This document shows, piece by piece, positions 24,671 to 33,710 of a stretch of 64,000 nt of DNA. The stretch covers positions 1 to 64,000 of the forward strand of contig JAYPEK010000016.1 of the NCBI GenBank assembly GCA_038125725.1, written 5' to 3'. The stretch comes from TMED8 sp038125725. GTDB taxonomy: Bacteria; Pseudomonadota; Alphaproteobacteria; Rhodospirillales; Casp-alpha2. The notes under the pieces are model-generated. The model worked only from the letters and a program-made list of their open reading frames with translations. It did not search any database and had not been told where the DNA came from. Positions within the stretch are counted from its first letter, which is position 1; each line of letters starts with the position of its first letter. The position numbers were made by a program, and so were the translations under genes.

Positions 24671-25765
24671 GGTTTTGACCTTCTCGCGCGTCCTGCCCGA
24701 GGTCGTCGCGCTGAACGCCTCCAGGTGTTCCATGCCGGAGACAACCTTGCCCCAGACGGTGTACTTACCATCAAGAACCTGCGCACGGCCGAGGGCGATG
24801 AAGAACTTGCCGTTGCCGCTGTCGGGATCGTCGCGGTCATGCGAGAGGCCCAGCGTGCCTTTTTCGAACGGAACATCTGAAAGCTCCGCCTTGATCGCTG
24901 TAGCAGCGGCCGGCGGCGCCGCGGTCTCGGCGACGTAGCCAGGACGGACGAACTGAAACTCGAGGCCGTTGAAGGCGCCGCTTGCGACCATTTCGCGGAT
25001 GCGCGCAACCGTATTCGGCGCCAGGTCGGGCCGCATCTCGATGACCACCGGGCCGGAGGCCAAGTCCATGATCAACCGGTTTCCGTTGCCGCCCGAGGCG
25101 GCGGGGGAAGTTGTCGGCGCGATTTGCGCAGCCTGTTCGTCAGCAGCGGCAATCAATGTCATCATCCGGCCCGACGCGTCCCGCATGGCCGGGCTCGGCT
25201 GGTCGAGAAAACCCGCGTTGGCGCCGCTCATGCGATAGGACTGGCCGGCGGAGACGGTCGCGGTGCCCGCCGCCGATGAAACTTCGACGACGCCTTCCAA
25301 CATGGCGATCTCGGTGGCGGTCGGGGTGGTCAGCAGATCGAATTCGGTGCCGCGGATGCCGATAGTGCCGGACGGCGTGTTGATCATCATGTCCAGGCGG
25401 GTCTGCGCGGATTTAAAGCGAAGCACGCCGGACACCACCCGGAAGGTGCCTTTGACGACGCCCTGATTGGGTTCGTAGACCATGCTGTCGAGAATGATCT
25501 CGGCGTCTTCGCCGAGGATTAGATGCGATTCGTCGGTAAACACGATCTCGATGGCGCTGCCGGTGCCGGTGGCGACGACTTCATTGAAGGCGAGCCCCGC
25601 GCCCTTGCCGATGGGTTTATTGGCGGAGCGCGCGATGGCCTGCTTGACGACTTTCTCGGCAACGCCGATGTCCTCGGCGATGGCCGGGGCGGCGAAAAGC
25701 ATGGCCGCCAGGACCAGCAGGGTGGCGTAGCGCAAAACGGTTGTTGCTATCTGTCTCATGGCCAT
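24653..25765 (-). CDS. exported FecR domain-cyclophilin-like fusion protein
   Basis: A 370-residue protein with a signal peptide (LVLAAMLFAAPAIAE, cleaved after AIA), a FecR domain (residues ~45-150; EIVFTDESHLILGEDAEI, GTIGIRGTEFDLL), a ~60-residue linker, then a cyclophilin-type peptidyl-prolyl isomerase domain (residues ~205-370; PNTVARIREMVASGAFNG, GNGKFFIALGR, YTVWGKVVSGME). In the cyclophilin part the usual FHR..P..M.QGGD reads FQFVRPGYVAETA, so the catalytic Arg and Gln are missing; it may bind proline segments without catalysis. The ATG at 25765 (or 25759) precedes the signal peptide. Confidence 0.83.
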   Translation of the reverse strand: MAMRQIATTVLRYATLLVLAAMLFAAPAIAEDIGVAEKVVKQAIARSANKPIGKGAGLAFNEVVATGTGSAIEIVFTDESHLILGEDAEIILDSMVYEPNQGVVKGTFRVVSGVLRFKSAQTRLDMMINTPSGTIGIRGTEFDLLTTPTATEIAMLEGVVEVSSAAGTATVSAGQSYRMSGANAGFLDQPSPAMRDASGRMMTLIAAADEQAAQIAPTTSPAASGGNGNRLIMDLASGPVVIEMRPDLAPNTVARIREMVASGAFNGLEFQFVRPGYVAETAAPPAAATAIKAELSDVPFEKGTLGLSHDRDDPDSGNGKFFIALGRAQVLDGKYTVWGKVVSGMEHLEAFSATTSGRTREKVKTLSLAQ

Positions 25766-25810
25766 TGAGCAGCAATCCCCATGCCAGAAACAACTTTTGC
25801 TAAGGGCCTG

Positions 25811-25816
25811 AGTATA
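25811..25816 (-). promoter_or_regulatory. candidate -10 box of the FecR-cyclophilin gene
   Basis: On the minus strand TATACT occurs about 46 bases before the start codon, a near-perfect sigma-70 -10 hexamer. The region 15-18 bases further upstream (TTTCCA/CGTTTC) is a poor -35 match. It is the only such box in this 195-base spacer. Confidence 0.3.
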
Positions 25817-25904
25817 CACGACTCTCATGACTGGAAACGAATTGATCACCGGTTTCCGCCCGGCAAGACCTGCCGCCTTGTGTCGGTGGGTTTCACTCAC
25901 AACG

Positions 25905-25933
25905 AAAAACCGCCGTCGGCGAACCGGCGGCGG
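25905..25933 (-). terminator. rho-independent terminator after phnY
   Basis: On the minus strand, CCGCCG and CGGCGG arms form a GC-rich hairpin followed by TTTTT. It starts about 30 bases after the phnY stop and would end the phnW-phnA-phnY transcript. Confidence 0.75.
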
Positions 25934-25960
25934 CTTCGGGGTGTCATGGGGATTGGGAGG

Positions 25961-27403
25961 CTATTGCCAGGGCAGTGAGAAGGTTTTGACGTTGGTGAAG
26001 CTCTTCATCGCTTCGATGACGCCTTCCTTGTAGCCCAACCCGGAATCCTTGATGCCGCCGAACGGCGACATCTCGATGCGGTAGCCCGGCACCTCCCAGA
26101 TGTTGACGGTGCCGTGGTTCAATTCGGCGATGAACCGCGTGACGTAATCGAGCCGGTTGGTGCAGACCCCCGACGACAGGCCGAAGTTGGTGCCGTTGGC
26201 GACGCGGATGGCCTCGTCGATGTCCTTGATGCGGATGATCGGAATGGCGGGGCCGAAGGTCTCCTCCATCACCAGTTCCGAATCCCACGGCACATGGTCG
26301 ACGACGGTCGGCGGGAACACCGCGCCCTCGCGGTTGTTGCCGTGCAGCAGGGTGGCGCCGGCCTCGACCGCTTCGGTGACGCGGCGCTGGAAAGTCCTGG
26401 CGGCGTCTTCGGTAATAACCGTGCCGATGTCGGTTTCCGGGTCGGTGGGATCGCCGTATTTGAGCTTCTTGGCTTTTTCCGTCACCAGTTCGGCGAAGGC
26501 ATCGGCGACCTCCTCGACGACCAGGATGCGCTTCACGGCGGTGCAGCGCTGGCCGGAGTTCTTGGTGGCGCCGCCGACCGCCAGGGTCGCGGCACGGTCG
26601 AGGTCCGCATCCTCCATGACGATCAACGGCGCGTTGCCGCCCAGTTCCAGCACGGTGCGCCGATAGCCGGCCTTTTCGGCGATCATCTTGCCCACCGGCA
26701 CGCCGCCGGTGAAGGTGATGAGGTCGATATGCGGGTCGGTGATCATGGCGTCGCCGATGTCGCTGGGCAGCCCCGTCACCACCTGGAACATCTCCGGCGG
26801 CAGGCCGCATTCATAGAGGATATCGGCCAACAGCAGGCAGGTCAGGGGTGTCAGTTCGGTCGGCTTGCAGACCATGCGGTTGTTGGTGGCGATGGAGGGC
26901 GCGATTTTGTGCGCCACCATGTTAAGCGGATGGTTGAACGGCGTGATGGCGCTGATGACGCCCAGCAAGGGGTCACGCTGGGTGAAAATCTTGCGCTTCT
27001 GGCCGTGCGGTGTGAGGTCACAGGAGAAGATCTCGCCGTCATCGAGGATGCAAAGCTGGCCGGTGAGGGTGAAAACATCGAAGGAGCGCCCGGCTTCGTA
27101 GAGCGAGTCTTTCTTGGAGAGCCCGCATTCGGCGGTGATCAGATCGGAAATCTCATCCTTCCGCTTGGTGATCATTTCCGCCGTCTTCTGCAGGATCTGC
27201 TGGCGCTCGTAGCGGGTCAGGGTCGGTTTATAGTCGTTGGCGATCCGGAAGGCCTCCGCCACCTGTTCGGCGCTGGCGCGCGGCACGGTGCCGACGATGC
27301 CACCCGTGAAGGGGTTGAACACGTCGATGGTGCCGTTGTCGCCGGCGACTTTCTTGCCGCCGATCCGCATGGCTTCGTGAATAATGTTGGCCTGAACGTC
27401 CAT
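25961..27403 (-). CDS. phnY: phosphonoacetaldehyde dehydrogenase
   Basis: A 480-residue NAD(P)+-dependent aldehyde dehydrogenase. The catalytic Cys is in SGQRCTAVKR and the general-base Glu in VLELGGNAPL; the cofactor Lys is in CKPTELTP. It resembles PhnY, which oxidises phosphonoacetaldehyde to phosphonoacetate, and its operon partners phnA and phnW make that substrate assignment strong. Length is normal. It is the last gene of the operon and is followed by a terminator. Confidence 0.9.
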   Translation of the reverse strand: MDVQANIIHEAMRIGGKKVAGDNGTIDVFNPFTGGIVGTVPRASAEQVAEAFRIANDYKPTLTRYERQQILQKTAEMITKRKDEISDLITAECGLSKKDSLYEAGRSFDVFTLTGQLCILDDGEIFSCDLTPHGQKRKIFTQRDPLLGVISAITPFNHPLNMVAHKIAPSIATNNRMVCKPTELTPLTCLLLADILYECGLPPEMFQVVTGLPSDIGDAMITDPHIDLITFTGGVPVGKMIAEKAGYRRTVLELGGNAPLIVMEDADLDRAATLAVGGATKNSGQRCTAVKRILVVEEVADAFAELVTEKAKKLKYGDPTDPETDIGTVITEDAARTFQRRVTEAVEAGATLLHGNNREGAVFPPTVVDHVPWDSELVMEETFGPAIPIIRIKDIDEAIRVANGTNFGLSSGVCTNRLDYVTRFIAELNHGTVNIWEVPGYRIEMSPFGGIKDSGLGYKEGVIEAMKSFTNVKTFSLPWQ

Positions 27404-27425
27404 GGATGCCTCCCGATGCTGGCCC

Positions 27426-28673
27426 TCAGCCGGCGTGGTTGAGGGCGATGTCGAAAATGTCGAAATTGCGTAGCCGGCGGCCCGCGTCGACGCCGTCGAC
27501 GGGACGCGTCACCACCAGCGGCACGCGTTGCTCGCTCACACCGCCGTGCGAGCGGAGCGGTTCCTTCAATTGGCCCAGGTCGTGGCGCTCGGCGGTGGTG
27601 CCGATCACCTTGTGGATGCCGGAGACGACGATGATGTCGCCGAGCCGGTCCTCGGGCAGTTCGAATTCGGCGCAGCCGTCGGCGCGGGTATAGGCGCTGT
27701 CGATTCCATCGACGCCTTCCAACCGCTCGGCGATCTCGGCGGCGTCGGCGTCGGCCGGCAGGTAGGCCGTGGCGAACGAGCCCAGCGCGCCGTGGTGCAC
27801 CACGTAAGGGTCGGTGATCGGCAGGATCACCCGTGCCTTGCTCTCGCCCAACCAATCGTCCAACAGCGTTTGCAGGTAGATCACGTCGGGCGCGCCGTCG
27901 GCGCCGAACTTGGCGTTCATGCCGTGGTCGGCGGTCAGGGCCAGCACCGCACCCATGGCGTCGAGCTTCCGCCAATAGCTGTCCATCATGGCATAGAAGG
28001 CGTGCGCCACTGGCGTGCCCGGCGCGTGCTTATGCTGGATGTAGTCGGTCGTCGAGAAATACATGATGTCCGGCCGGTGCGCTTCCATCAGCTTGACGCC
28101 GGCGTCGAAGATGAACTCCGACAGGTCGGCGGAATAGACGTCTGGAATGTCGCGCCCGACGAAGGCCTGGGCGTTGTCGATGCCGTTGTCGGCGAGGGTC
28201 GTTTCATCGGCTTTTTCCGACGAGAAACTGATGGCGCGGCCCGACGAGAAATCGAGCCCATGGCCGAGCAGCCGGCGCAGCTTGTCCTTGGCGGTGACGA
28301 TGGCGATCTTGGCGCCGGCGTCGTGGAAAGCCTTGAAGATGGTCTCCGTGCGCAGGAACTTGGGATCGTTCATCATCACTTCCTCGCCGCTGTCGGGATC
28401 GAGGAAGAAGTTGCCGGAAATGCCGTGCACCTTCGGTGGCGTACCGGTGACGATGGAGAGGTTGTTGGGATTGGTGAAGCTCGGCACCACGCAGTCGGCG
28501 CGGAGATCGCTGCCCCGCTTCAAGGCTTCCGCCAGGAACGGCATGTGGCCGCCGGCGATGGCTTGTTCGATGTATTCCGGCTGCGAGCCATCGACGCAAA
28601 CCACCACCAAGGGCTGTTTCGGCCAGGCGTAAGAGCGGCCGTTGACGGTGACGTGATCGGGATGGGTGCTCAT
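27426..28673 (-). CDS. phnA: phosphonoacetate hydrolase
   Basis: A 415-residue member of the alkaline-phosphatase superfamily that cleaves the C-P bond of phosphonoacetate to acetate and phosphate. Metal ligands are visible in VCVDGSQPEYI and LTADHGMNAKFG. The Thr nucleophile lies in VPSFTNPNNLSIVTG, and HKHAPGT contributes another ligand. It overlaps phnW by 4 bases and precedes phnY by 22 bases. This is the PhnA of the PhnW-PhnY-PhnA route, not the unrelated E. coli zinc-ribbon PhnA. Confidence 0.92.
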   Translation of the reverse strand: MSTHPDHVTVNGRSYAWPKQPLVVVCVDGSQPEYIEQAIAGGHMPFLAEALKRGSDLRADCVVPSFTNPNNLSIVTGTPPKVHGISGNFFLDPDSGEEVMMNDPKFLRTETIFKAFHDAGAKIAIVTAKDKLRRLLGHGLDFSSGRAISFSSEKADETTLADNGIDNAQAFVGRDIPDVYSADLSEFIFDAGVKLMEAHRPDIMYFSTTDYIQHKHAPGTPVAHAFYAMMDSYWRKLDAMGAVLALTADHGMNAKFGADGAPDVIYLQTLLDDWLGESKARVILPITDPYVVHHGALGSFATAYLPADADAAEIAERLEGVDGIDSAYTRADGCAEFELPEDRLGDIIVVSGIHKVIGTTAERHDLGQLKEPLRSHGGVSEQRVPLVVTRPVDGVDAGRRLRNFDIFDIALNHAG

Positions 28674-29806
28674 GCGGCCCCCCTTTCGGGCGTGCCGGAG
28701 GTGACGCCCATTTCCTGCATGACGTCCGAGACGGCGGCCAGGGTCGCTTTCATTTCCGCTTCTCCCAGGTGGCCGATGCAGCCCATGCGGAACGACGGTG
28801 CCACGGTGAGCTTGCCGGGATAGATGATGAAGCCGCGATCCTTCAGGCTGTCGTAGAACACCTGGAAGTCGAACTTCGGGTCGGCCGGCATCTTGAAGGT
28901 GATGATGATCGGCGCCTGCAGGTTGTCGGAAAGCAGGGTTTCGAAACCCATCTGCCGCATGCCGTCGATCAGCAGTCTGGCGTTGGCACTGTAGCGCGCG
29001 TTGCGGCCTTTAACGCCGCCTTCTTCCTCGAACTGGCGGATGGCGGCGTCGAAGGCGACGATCACGTGGGTCGGCGGGGTGAAGCGCCACTGGTTGTTGG
29101 CTTCCATCGCCTGCCATTGGTCGTAGAGATCGAGGCTCAGGGAATGGGCGTTGCCTTTGGCTTCCTCGAGCGCTTCCTTGCGGATCAGTACGAAGCCCAT
29201 GCCCGGCACGCCTTCCAGGCACTTGTTGGATGACGCCATGACGGCATCGAACGGCACCTTCCTGGCGTCCAGCGCGATGGCGCCAAAGGCGCTCATGGCG
29301 TCGATGAGTAAACGCCGGCCCTGCTTGGCGACGACCTCTGCGATGGCTTCGACGGGGTTGAGGATGCCGGACGTGGTCTCGCAGTGGACGACCAACACAT
29401 GGGAAATGTCGGCATCGGCGGTGAGGACCGCTTCGACGTCGGCGGCCTCGGGCGGGGTGTCCTCGGCGGTTTCCAGCGTCACGCAGTTGCGGCCGAGATA
29501 TTCGATGATCTTCACCATGCGGTGCCCGTAGGCGCCGTTGATGACCACCAGCGCCTTGCCGTCGCGCGGCAAGAGGGTGCCGATGGCGGCCTCGACAGCG
29601 AAGGTGCCGCTGCCCTGGATCGGCACGCAAACGTGGGTGTCGGCGGCATTGGCGATGGTCAATAGGCTGTCGCGCACGCGCGCATTGGCGGCGATGAAGG
29701 TGGCGTCACGCGATCCCCAATCGTGCAGCATGGCTTCCTTGGTCTCGTGCGAGGTGGTCAGTGGACCCGGGGTCAGCAGAAGGGGATCGTTGGGTGTCAG
29801 GGACAT
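28670..29806 (-). CDS. phnW: 2-aminoethylphosphonate--pyruvate transaminase
   Basis: A 378-residue class V aminotransferase (PLP) that converts 2-aminoethylphosphonate and pyruvate to phosphonoacetaldehyde and alanine. The N-terminal LLLTPGPLTTS and the PLP-Lys segment ASSNKCLEGVPGMGF are characteristic. I chose the ATG at 29806, which begins MSLTPNDPLLLTPGP; the longer reading to 29905 enters the regulatory spacer. It is the first gene of the phn operon and is divergent from a LysR gene. Confidence 0.93.
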   Translation of the reverse strand: MSLTPNDPLLLTPGPLTTSHETKEAMLHDWGSRDATFIAANARVRDSLLTIANAADTHVCVPIQGSGTFAVEAAIGTLLPRDGKALVVINGAYGHRMVKIIEYLGRNCVTLETAEDTPPEAADVEAVLTADADISHVLVVHCETTSGILNPVEAIAEVVAKQGRRLLIDAMSAFGAIALDARKVPFDAVMASSNKCLEGVPGMGFVLIRKEALEEAKGNAHSLSLDLYDQWQAMEANNQWRFTPPTHVIVAFDAAIRQFEEEGGVKGRNARYSANARLLIDGMRQMGFETLLSDNLQAPIIITFKMPADPKFDFQVFYDSLKDRGFIIYPGKLTVAPSFRMGCIGHLGEAEMKATLAAVSDVMQEMGVTSGTPERGAA

Positions 29807-29933
29807 GGTCGGCCTCAAGGTTGTTTTGGTAACGATACGCGCCCGGTGTTTAGGGATTGTGACGCCGACGCGGGCATTCGGCGCGGCACCGTTTCCGATG
29901 CCCAATTTGGATTTTTTGTTTAATAAGTCAAAT

Positions 29934-29957
29934 CGATAATTTATATAACGAATATCG
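29934..29957. promoter_or_regulatory. candidate LysR operator between phnW and its regulator
   Basis: The 177-base divergent spacer contains an AT-rich island unlike the surrounding DNA. In it CGATA (29934-29938) and TATCG (29953-29957) form an interrupted dyad, as expected for a LysR-type binding site. A GTTTAA/TTAAAC pair lies outside it. It is 27 bases from the regulator start. Confidence 0.45.
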
Positions 29958-29983
29958 TTTTAAACAATGAACTGGAGTTCTCC

Positions 29984-30847
29984 ATGTACTATGCGCAATT
30001 GCGCGCTTTTCATGCGGTCGCGGTCCACGGGGGTTTCAGCAAGGCGGCGGAATCCCTTGGCCTCACCCAGCCGACGCTGTCCGACCAGGTGAAGAAGCTG
30101 GAACGCGATTTCGACGTGGCCTTGTTCAACCGGGTCCGCAAGCGCTCCACCCTGACCGAAACCGGCCGTCGCCTGTTCGAGATTACCGGCTCCATGCTCG
30201 ACATGGAACTGCAGGCGATCGATCTTTTGTCGGAAACCGCGGCGCTCAGGGACGGGCAATTGACCATCGCCGCCGACGCGCCGTTCCATGTGCTCCGGGT
30301 GGTGGGCGAATTCCGGCGCCGCTATCCCAGTGTTTCCGTGGCGCTGAATATCGGCAACTCCGAAGCCATCATGGCGCAACTGCTGGAGTTCCGCGCCGAC
30401 ATCGGCGTACTGGCGAGCCTGCCCGACGACCCGCGCCTCAAGGTGATGACGCTGCGCGACGATCCGCTGGTCGCCGTGGTGCCCGTGGGACACCCCTGGG
30501 CGCGGTCGGGGAGCGTGGATTTCGGGGATTTGCAGGGCCAGGACGTGATTTTGCGCGAGCGGGGGTCGACCACCCGGCGCCTGATCGAGGAGGAATTCCA
30601 ACGCCGCGCCATGACGCCCGCCACCCTGATCGAGATCGAGGGGCGCGAAAGCGTCCGGGAGGCTGTGGCCGCCGGTATCGGCATCGGTTTCGTTTCCGAA
30701 CCCGAATTCGGACACGACAGCCGCCTCGCGATGGTGCGGCTCCAGGGGTGCGAACTGGCGATGCGCGAATCGATGGTCTGCCTGGATGCGCGTCACGCGA
30801 CCCGCGCCGTCGCTGCGTTCTGGGAAGTGGCCGCGAACGGCATTTAG
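29984..30847 (+). CDS. LysR-family regulator of the phn operon
   Basis: A 287-residue LysR-type transcriptional regulator. The N-terminal winged helix-turn-helix reads LRAFHAVAVHGGFSKAAESL with TQPTLSDQVKKLE. The C-terminal two-lobed inducer-binding domain follows. It is divergent from phnW and presumably activates the operon in response to aminoethylphosphonate or a breakdown product. The effector is inferred from position. It overlaps the convergent SDR gene by 4 bases. Confidence 0.9.
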   Translation: MYYAQLRAFHAVAVHGGFSKAAESLGLTQPTLSDQVKKLERDFDVALFNRVRKRSTLTETGRRLFEITGSMLDMELQAIDLLSETAALRDGQLTIAADAPFHVLRVVGEFRRRYPSVSVALNIGNSEAIMAQLLEFRADIGVLASLPDDPRLKVMTLRDDPLVAVVPVGHPWARSGSVDFGDLQGQDVILRERGSTTRRLIEEEFQRRAMTPATLIEIEGRESVREAVAAGIGIGFVSEPEFGHDSRLAMVRLQGCELAMRESMVCLDARHATRAVAAFWEVAANGI

Positions 30848-31557
30848 CGGCAGTCGAGCGTCTCGCCGTTCAATTCGCAGCGCGCTTCCGCGAGTCTGAC
30901 GAAAGTTTCCGTCACCGCTTCCGGCGGCTTCACCGATGCAGGGTCCTCGCCGGGCATGGCTTGGGCGCGCATGGCGGTACGAGTGCCGCCTGGGTTGACC
31001 AGATTGACGTTGACGCGCGACTTGGCGTTTTCCTGGGCGTAGATTTTGGCCATCATCTCCAGGCCGGCCTTTGAGATGGCATAGGCCGACCAATAGGCGC
31101 GGGGCTCGGCGCCGACACTGGAGGTGACGAAAATGGCGCGGCCGGCGTCCGAGCGCTGCAACAGCGGGTCCATGGACCTGAGCAGGCGCCAATTGGCCGT
31201 CAGGTTGACCGCCATGGTCTGGTCCCAGACCTTGGGGTCGATGTGGCCCAAGGGGCTGAGCGTGCCCAGGATACCGGCATTGCCGACCAGGATATCCAGG
31301 TGCCCAAAGCGTTCGTGCAGGGCGGCGCCCATATGGTCGATTTCGTCGTAGTCGGTCAGGTCCATGGGGACCAGGGTCGCGGGCGTGCCGGTGATCTGCT
31401 GGATTTCGTCGTCCAGTTCCTCGAGCGCGCCGGTGGTGCGCGCCACCAATACCAAATGCGCGCCTTCCTCGGCATAGCGGCGCGCCACGGCGGCGCCGAT
31501 GCCGCGTGATGCGCCGGAAATGAGCGCGATGCGCCCTTGCAGTCGTCCTGCACTCAT
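30844..31557 (-). CDS. short-chain dehydrogenase/reductase
   Basis: A 237-residue classical SDR. The cofactor motif is SGASRGIGAAVARR, the structural motif is VGNAGIL, and the active site has Ser in FVTSSVGAE with Tyr-Lys in YAISKAG. The pattern resembles YciK-type SDRs that sit next to purF in alphaproteobacteria. The substrate is unknown. It follows purF after 3 bases on the same strand and is probably cotranscribed. Confidence 0.87.
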   Translation of the reverse strand: MSAGRLQGRIALISGASRGIGAAVARRYAEEGAHLVLVARTTGALEELDDEIQQITGTPATLVPMDLTDYDEIDHMGAALHERFGHLDILVGNAGILGTLSPLGHIDPKVWDQTMAVNLTANWRLLRSMDPLLQRSDAGRAIFVTSSVGAEPRAYWSAYAISKAGLEMMAKIYAQENAKSRVNVNLVNPGGTRTAMRAQAMPGEDPASVKPPEAVTETFVRLAEARCELNGETLDCR

Positions 31558-31560
31558 GGC

Positions 31561-33024
31561 TCAGGCGCGCTCGTCCAGGAGGGTTAGGAGGGTCGGCGTC
31601 GGTTCGGCCTCGCGGTCGGTGAGGCTGATCGGGTAATCGCCGGAGAAGCAGGCATCGCAGAACTGCGGCGTTATGTCGTTGCGCCCAGGCATGCCGACGG
31701 CGCGGTAGAGACCGTCGATGGAGATGAAGGCGAGGCTGTCGACCTTGATCTGCTCGGCCATGCCGGCGACGTCGTAGCGACCTGCCAGCAGTTCCTCGCG
31801 CGACGGGGTGTCGATGCCGTAGAAACAGGAATGCGTCGTCGGCGGAGACGAGATGCGCATGTGCACCTCGGCGGCGCCGGCACTCCGGACCATTTCGACG
31901 ATCTTCATGGACGTGGTGCCGCGGACGATGGAATCGTCGATCAGCACCACCCGCTTGCCTTCCAAGTACCCTGTGTTGGCGTTGTGTTTGAGGCGCACAC
32001 CCAAGTGCCGGATCTGGTCGGTCGGTTCGATGAAGGTGCGGCCGACGTAGTGGTTGCGGATGATGCCGAGTTCGAACGGCACGCCGGCTTCCTGGGCATA
32101 GCCGATAGCCGATGGCACGCCCGAATCGGGTACCGGCACGACGACGTCGGCGTCGACGTGGCTTTCGCGCGCCAGTTCAGCGCCGATGTTCTTGCGCGCG
32201 GTGTAGACGTTACGCCCGTCCAGGATCGAGTCGGGACGGGCGAAATAGATGTATTCGAAAATGCAGAACCGCGACGGGCGCTTATTGAACGGCTTGATCG
32301 AATGCAGGCCCTTTTCGTCGACGATGACGATCTCGCCGGCTTCCACATCACGCACGTATTCGGCGCCGATGATATCCAGCGCGCAGGTCTCCGAGGTGAT
32401 CACGTAGGAATCGCCCAGGCGCCCCAGGATCAGGGGCCTGACACCGTAGGGGTCGCGCGCGCCGATCAATTTCTTCTGGGTGATGGCGACCAACGAATAG
32501 GCGCCTTCCAACTGCGTCAGCGCATCGGTCAGGCGGTCGACGACGCGGCCGTATTCGCTGATGGCGATGAGCTGGATGATGGTTTCCGTGTCGGAGGTGG
32601 ACTGGAACAGGCAGCCGCGCTCCACCAGCCGGCGGCGCACGTTGTAGGCGTTGGTCAGGTTGCCGTTATGGGCGACCGCGAGGCCGCCGAACTTGAACTC
32701 GGCGAACAGCGGCTGGACGTTGCGGATGACCGTCTCGCCGCTGGTCGAATAGCGCACATGACCGATGGAGACATGGCCCTGCAGCCGGTCCATGGTCGCC
32801 GGTGTATTGAAGTTGTCGCCGACCAGGCCGAGCGCGCGGTGGCTGTGGAATTGCTCGCCGTCGTAGGCGACGATGCCGGCCGATTCCTGGCCCCGGTGCT
32901 GCAACGCGTGCAGGCCGAGTGCGGTGTGCGCGGCGGCGTCGGGGTGGCCAAAGATGCCGAACACGCCACATTCATCGTGGAAATGGTCGTCGTCGATGTC
33001 GACGGGCGGGTGATGTGAAGTCAT
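31561..33024 (-). CDS. purF: amidophosphoribosyltransferase
   Basis: A 487-residue first enzyme of purine synthesis, which makes phosphoribosylamine from PRPP and glutamine. The glutaminase Cys is in DECGVFGIFG at residue 19, so a short propeptide precedes it and is probably cleaved. The PRPP loop is VVLIDDSIVRGTT in the C-terminal half. Length is normal. It lies in the conserved cvpA-purF-SDR order. Confidence 0.96.
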   Translation of the reverse strand: MTSHHPPVDIDDDHFHDECGVFGIFGHPDAAAHTALGLHALQHRGQESAGIVAYDGEQFHSHRALGLVGDNFNTPATMDRLQGHVSIGHVRYSTSGETVIRNVQPLFAEFKFGGLAVAHNGNLTNAYNVRRRLVERGCLFQSTSDTETIIQLIAISEYGRVVDRLTDALTQLEGAYSLVAITQKKLIGARDPYGVRPLILGRLGDSYVITSETCALDIIGAEYVRDVEAGEIVIVDEKGLHSIKPFNKRPSRFCIFEYIYFARPDSILDGRNVYTARKNIGAELARESHVDADVVVPVPDSGVPSAIGYAQEAGVPFELGIIRNHYVGRTFIEPTDQIRHLGVRLKHNANTGYLEGKRVVLIDDSIVRGTTSMKIVEMVRSAGAAEVHMRISSPPTTHSCFYGIDTPSREELLAGRYDVAGMAEQIKVDSLAFISIDGLYRAVGMPGRNDITPQFCDACFSGDYPISLTDREAEPTPTLLTLLDERA

Positions 33025-33044
33025 TGGTCGCTAGCCTACCATTT

Positions 33045-33710
33045 CTACTGGGTATTTCCGATCAATCGATCCATGTCCTGGCGCTGGCCCTGGCCGTAGC
33101 CGTCGCGCGGGTCGGCGTCGGCGGCCTTCGGCTTCGGCGTGATGATGTCGAGGACGACCTTGCCCGCATCGGCGGCGCCCGTCGATGTAGCGGCTCCACC
33201 GCCCGAGCCGCCATAGCGGTCCGGCAGTAGCTTGATGAGTTCCTTCGCCGCCGGCTCGATCAACTGCATGGAGCGCGCGTCGCGGATGAAGGGCGGCTGC
33301 TTGTCCTTGGGCATTACCAATTCCAGCCCGATATAGGCCAGCACCACGATCAATGCACCGCGCACCAATCCGAACAGGAAGCCAAGCGCGCGGTCGAGGG
33401 CATTGAGGGCGCTCGCCTGCACGGTTTTCGAAATGCCGCGCGTCACCATCGACAGGATTACCAGGGTGAAGACGAAGATGACGACGCCGGCGGTCAGATC
33501 GGCGGCCAGTTCCATCGGGATCAACTGGCGCATGTAGGGCTGCAGATAGGGGAAGCCATAGAAGGTGGCGAAAATGGCGCCGACCCAGCCGACGATGGCC
33601 AGCACCTCGTGCACGAAACCGCGCGCATAGGCCAACAGCGCCGAGATCAGCAGCACGGCGATGACCGCAATATCGAAGACGTTCACGGGCAAGGATTCGA
33701 GCTGGTCCAT
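33045..33710 (-). CDS. cvpA: CvpA family membrane protein
   Basis: A 221-residue protein with four N-terminal membrane helices (FDIAVIAVLLISALLAYARG, ILAIVGWVGAIFATFYG and others). ALNALDRALGFLFGLVRGAL is the CvpA signature, followed by a soluble Ser/Gly- and charge-rich tail. CvpA homologues affect envelope integrity and bile tolerance, and are linked to purF by gene order. It abuts radA (stop 33711) and precedes purF by 20 bases. Confidence 0.88.
   Translation of the reverse strand: MDQLESLPVNVFDIAVIAVLLISALLAYARGFVHEVLAIVGWVGAIFATFYGFPYLQPYMRQLIPMELAADLTAGVVIFVFTLVILSMVTRGISKTVQASALNALDRALGFLFGLVRGALIVVLAYIGLELVMPKDKQPPFIRDARSMQLIEPAAKELIKLLPDRYGGSGGGAATSTGAADAGKVVLDIITPKPKAADADPRDGYGQGQRQDMDRLIGNTQ

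Noticed and set aside
27807..29806. PhnA as the E. coli-type PhnA zinc-ribbon protein
   Set aside because: The product is a 415-residue alkaline-phosphatase-superfamily enzyme; the shared name is historical.
31831..33018. 395-codon plus-strand reading frame
   Set aside because: Antisense of purF; low-complexity His/Asp/Gly-rich product with no family features.
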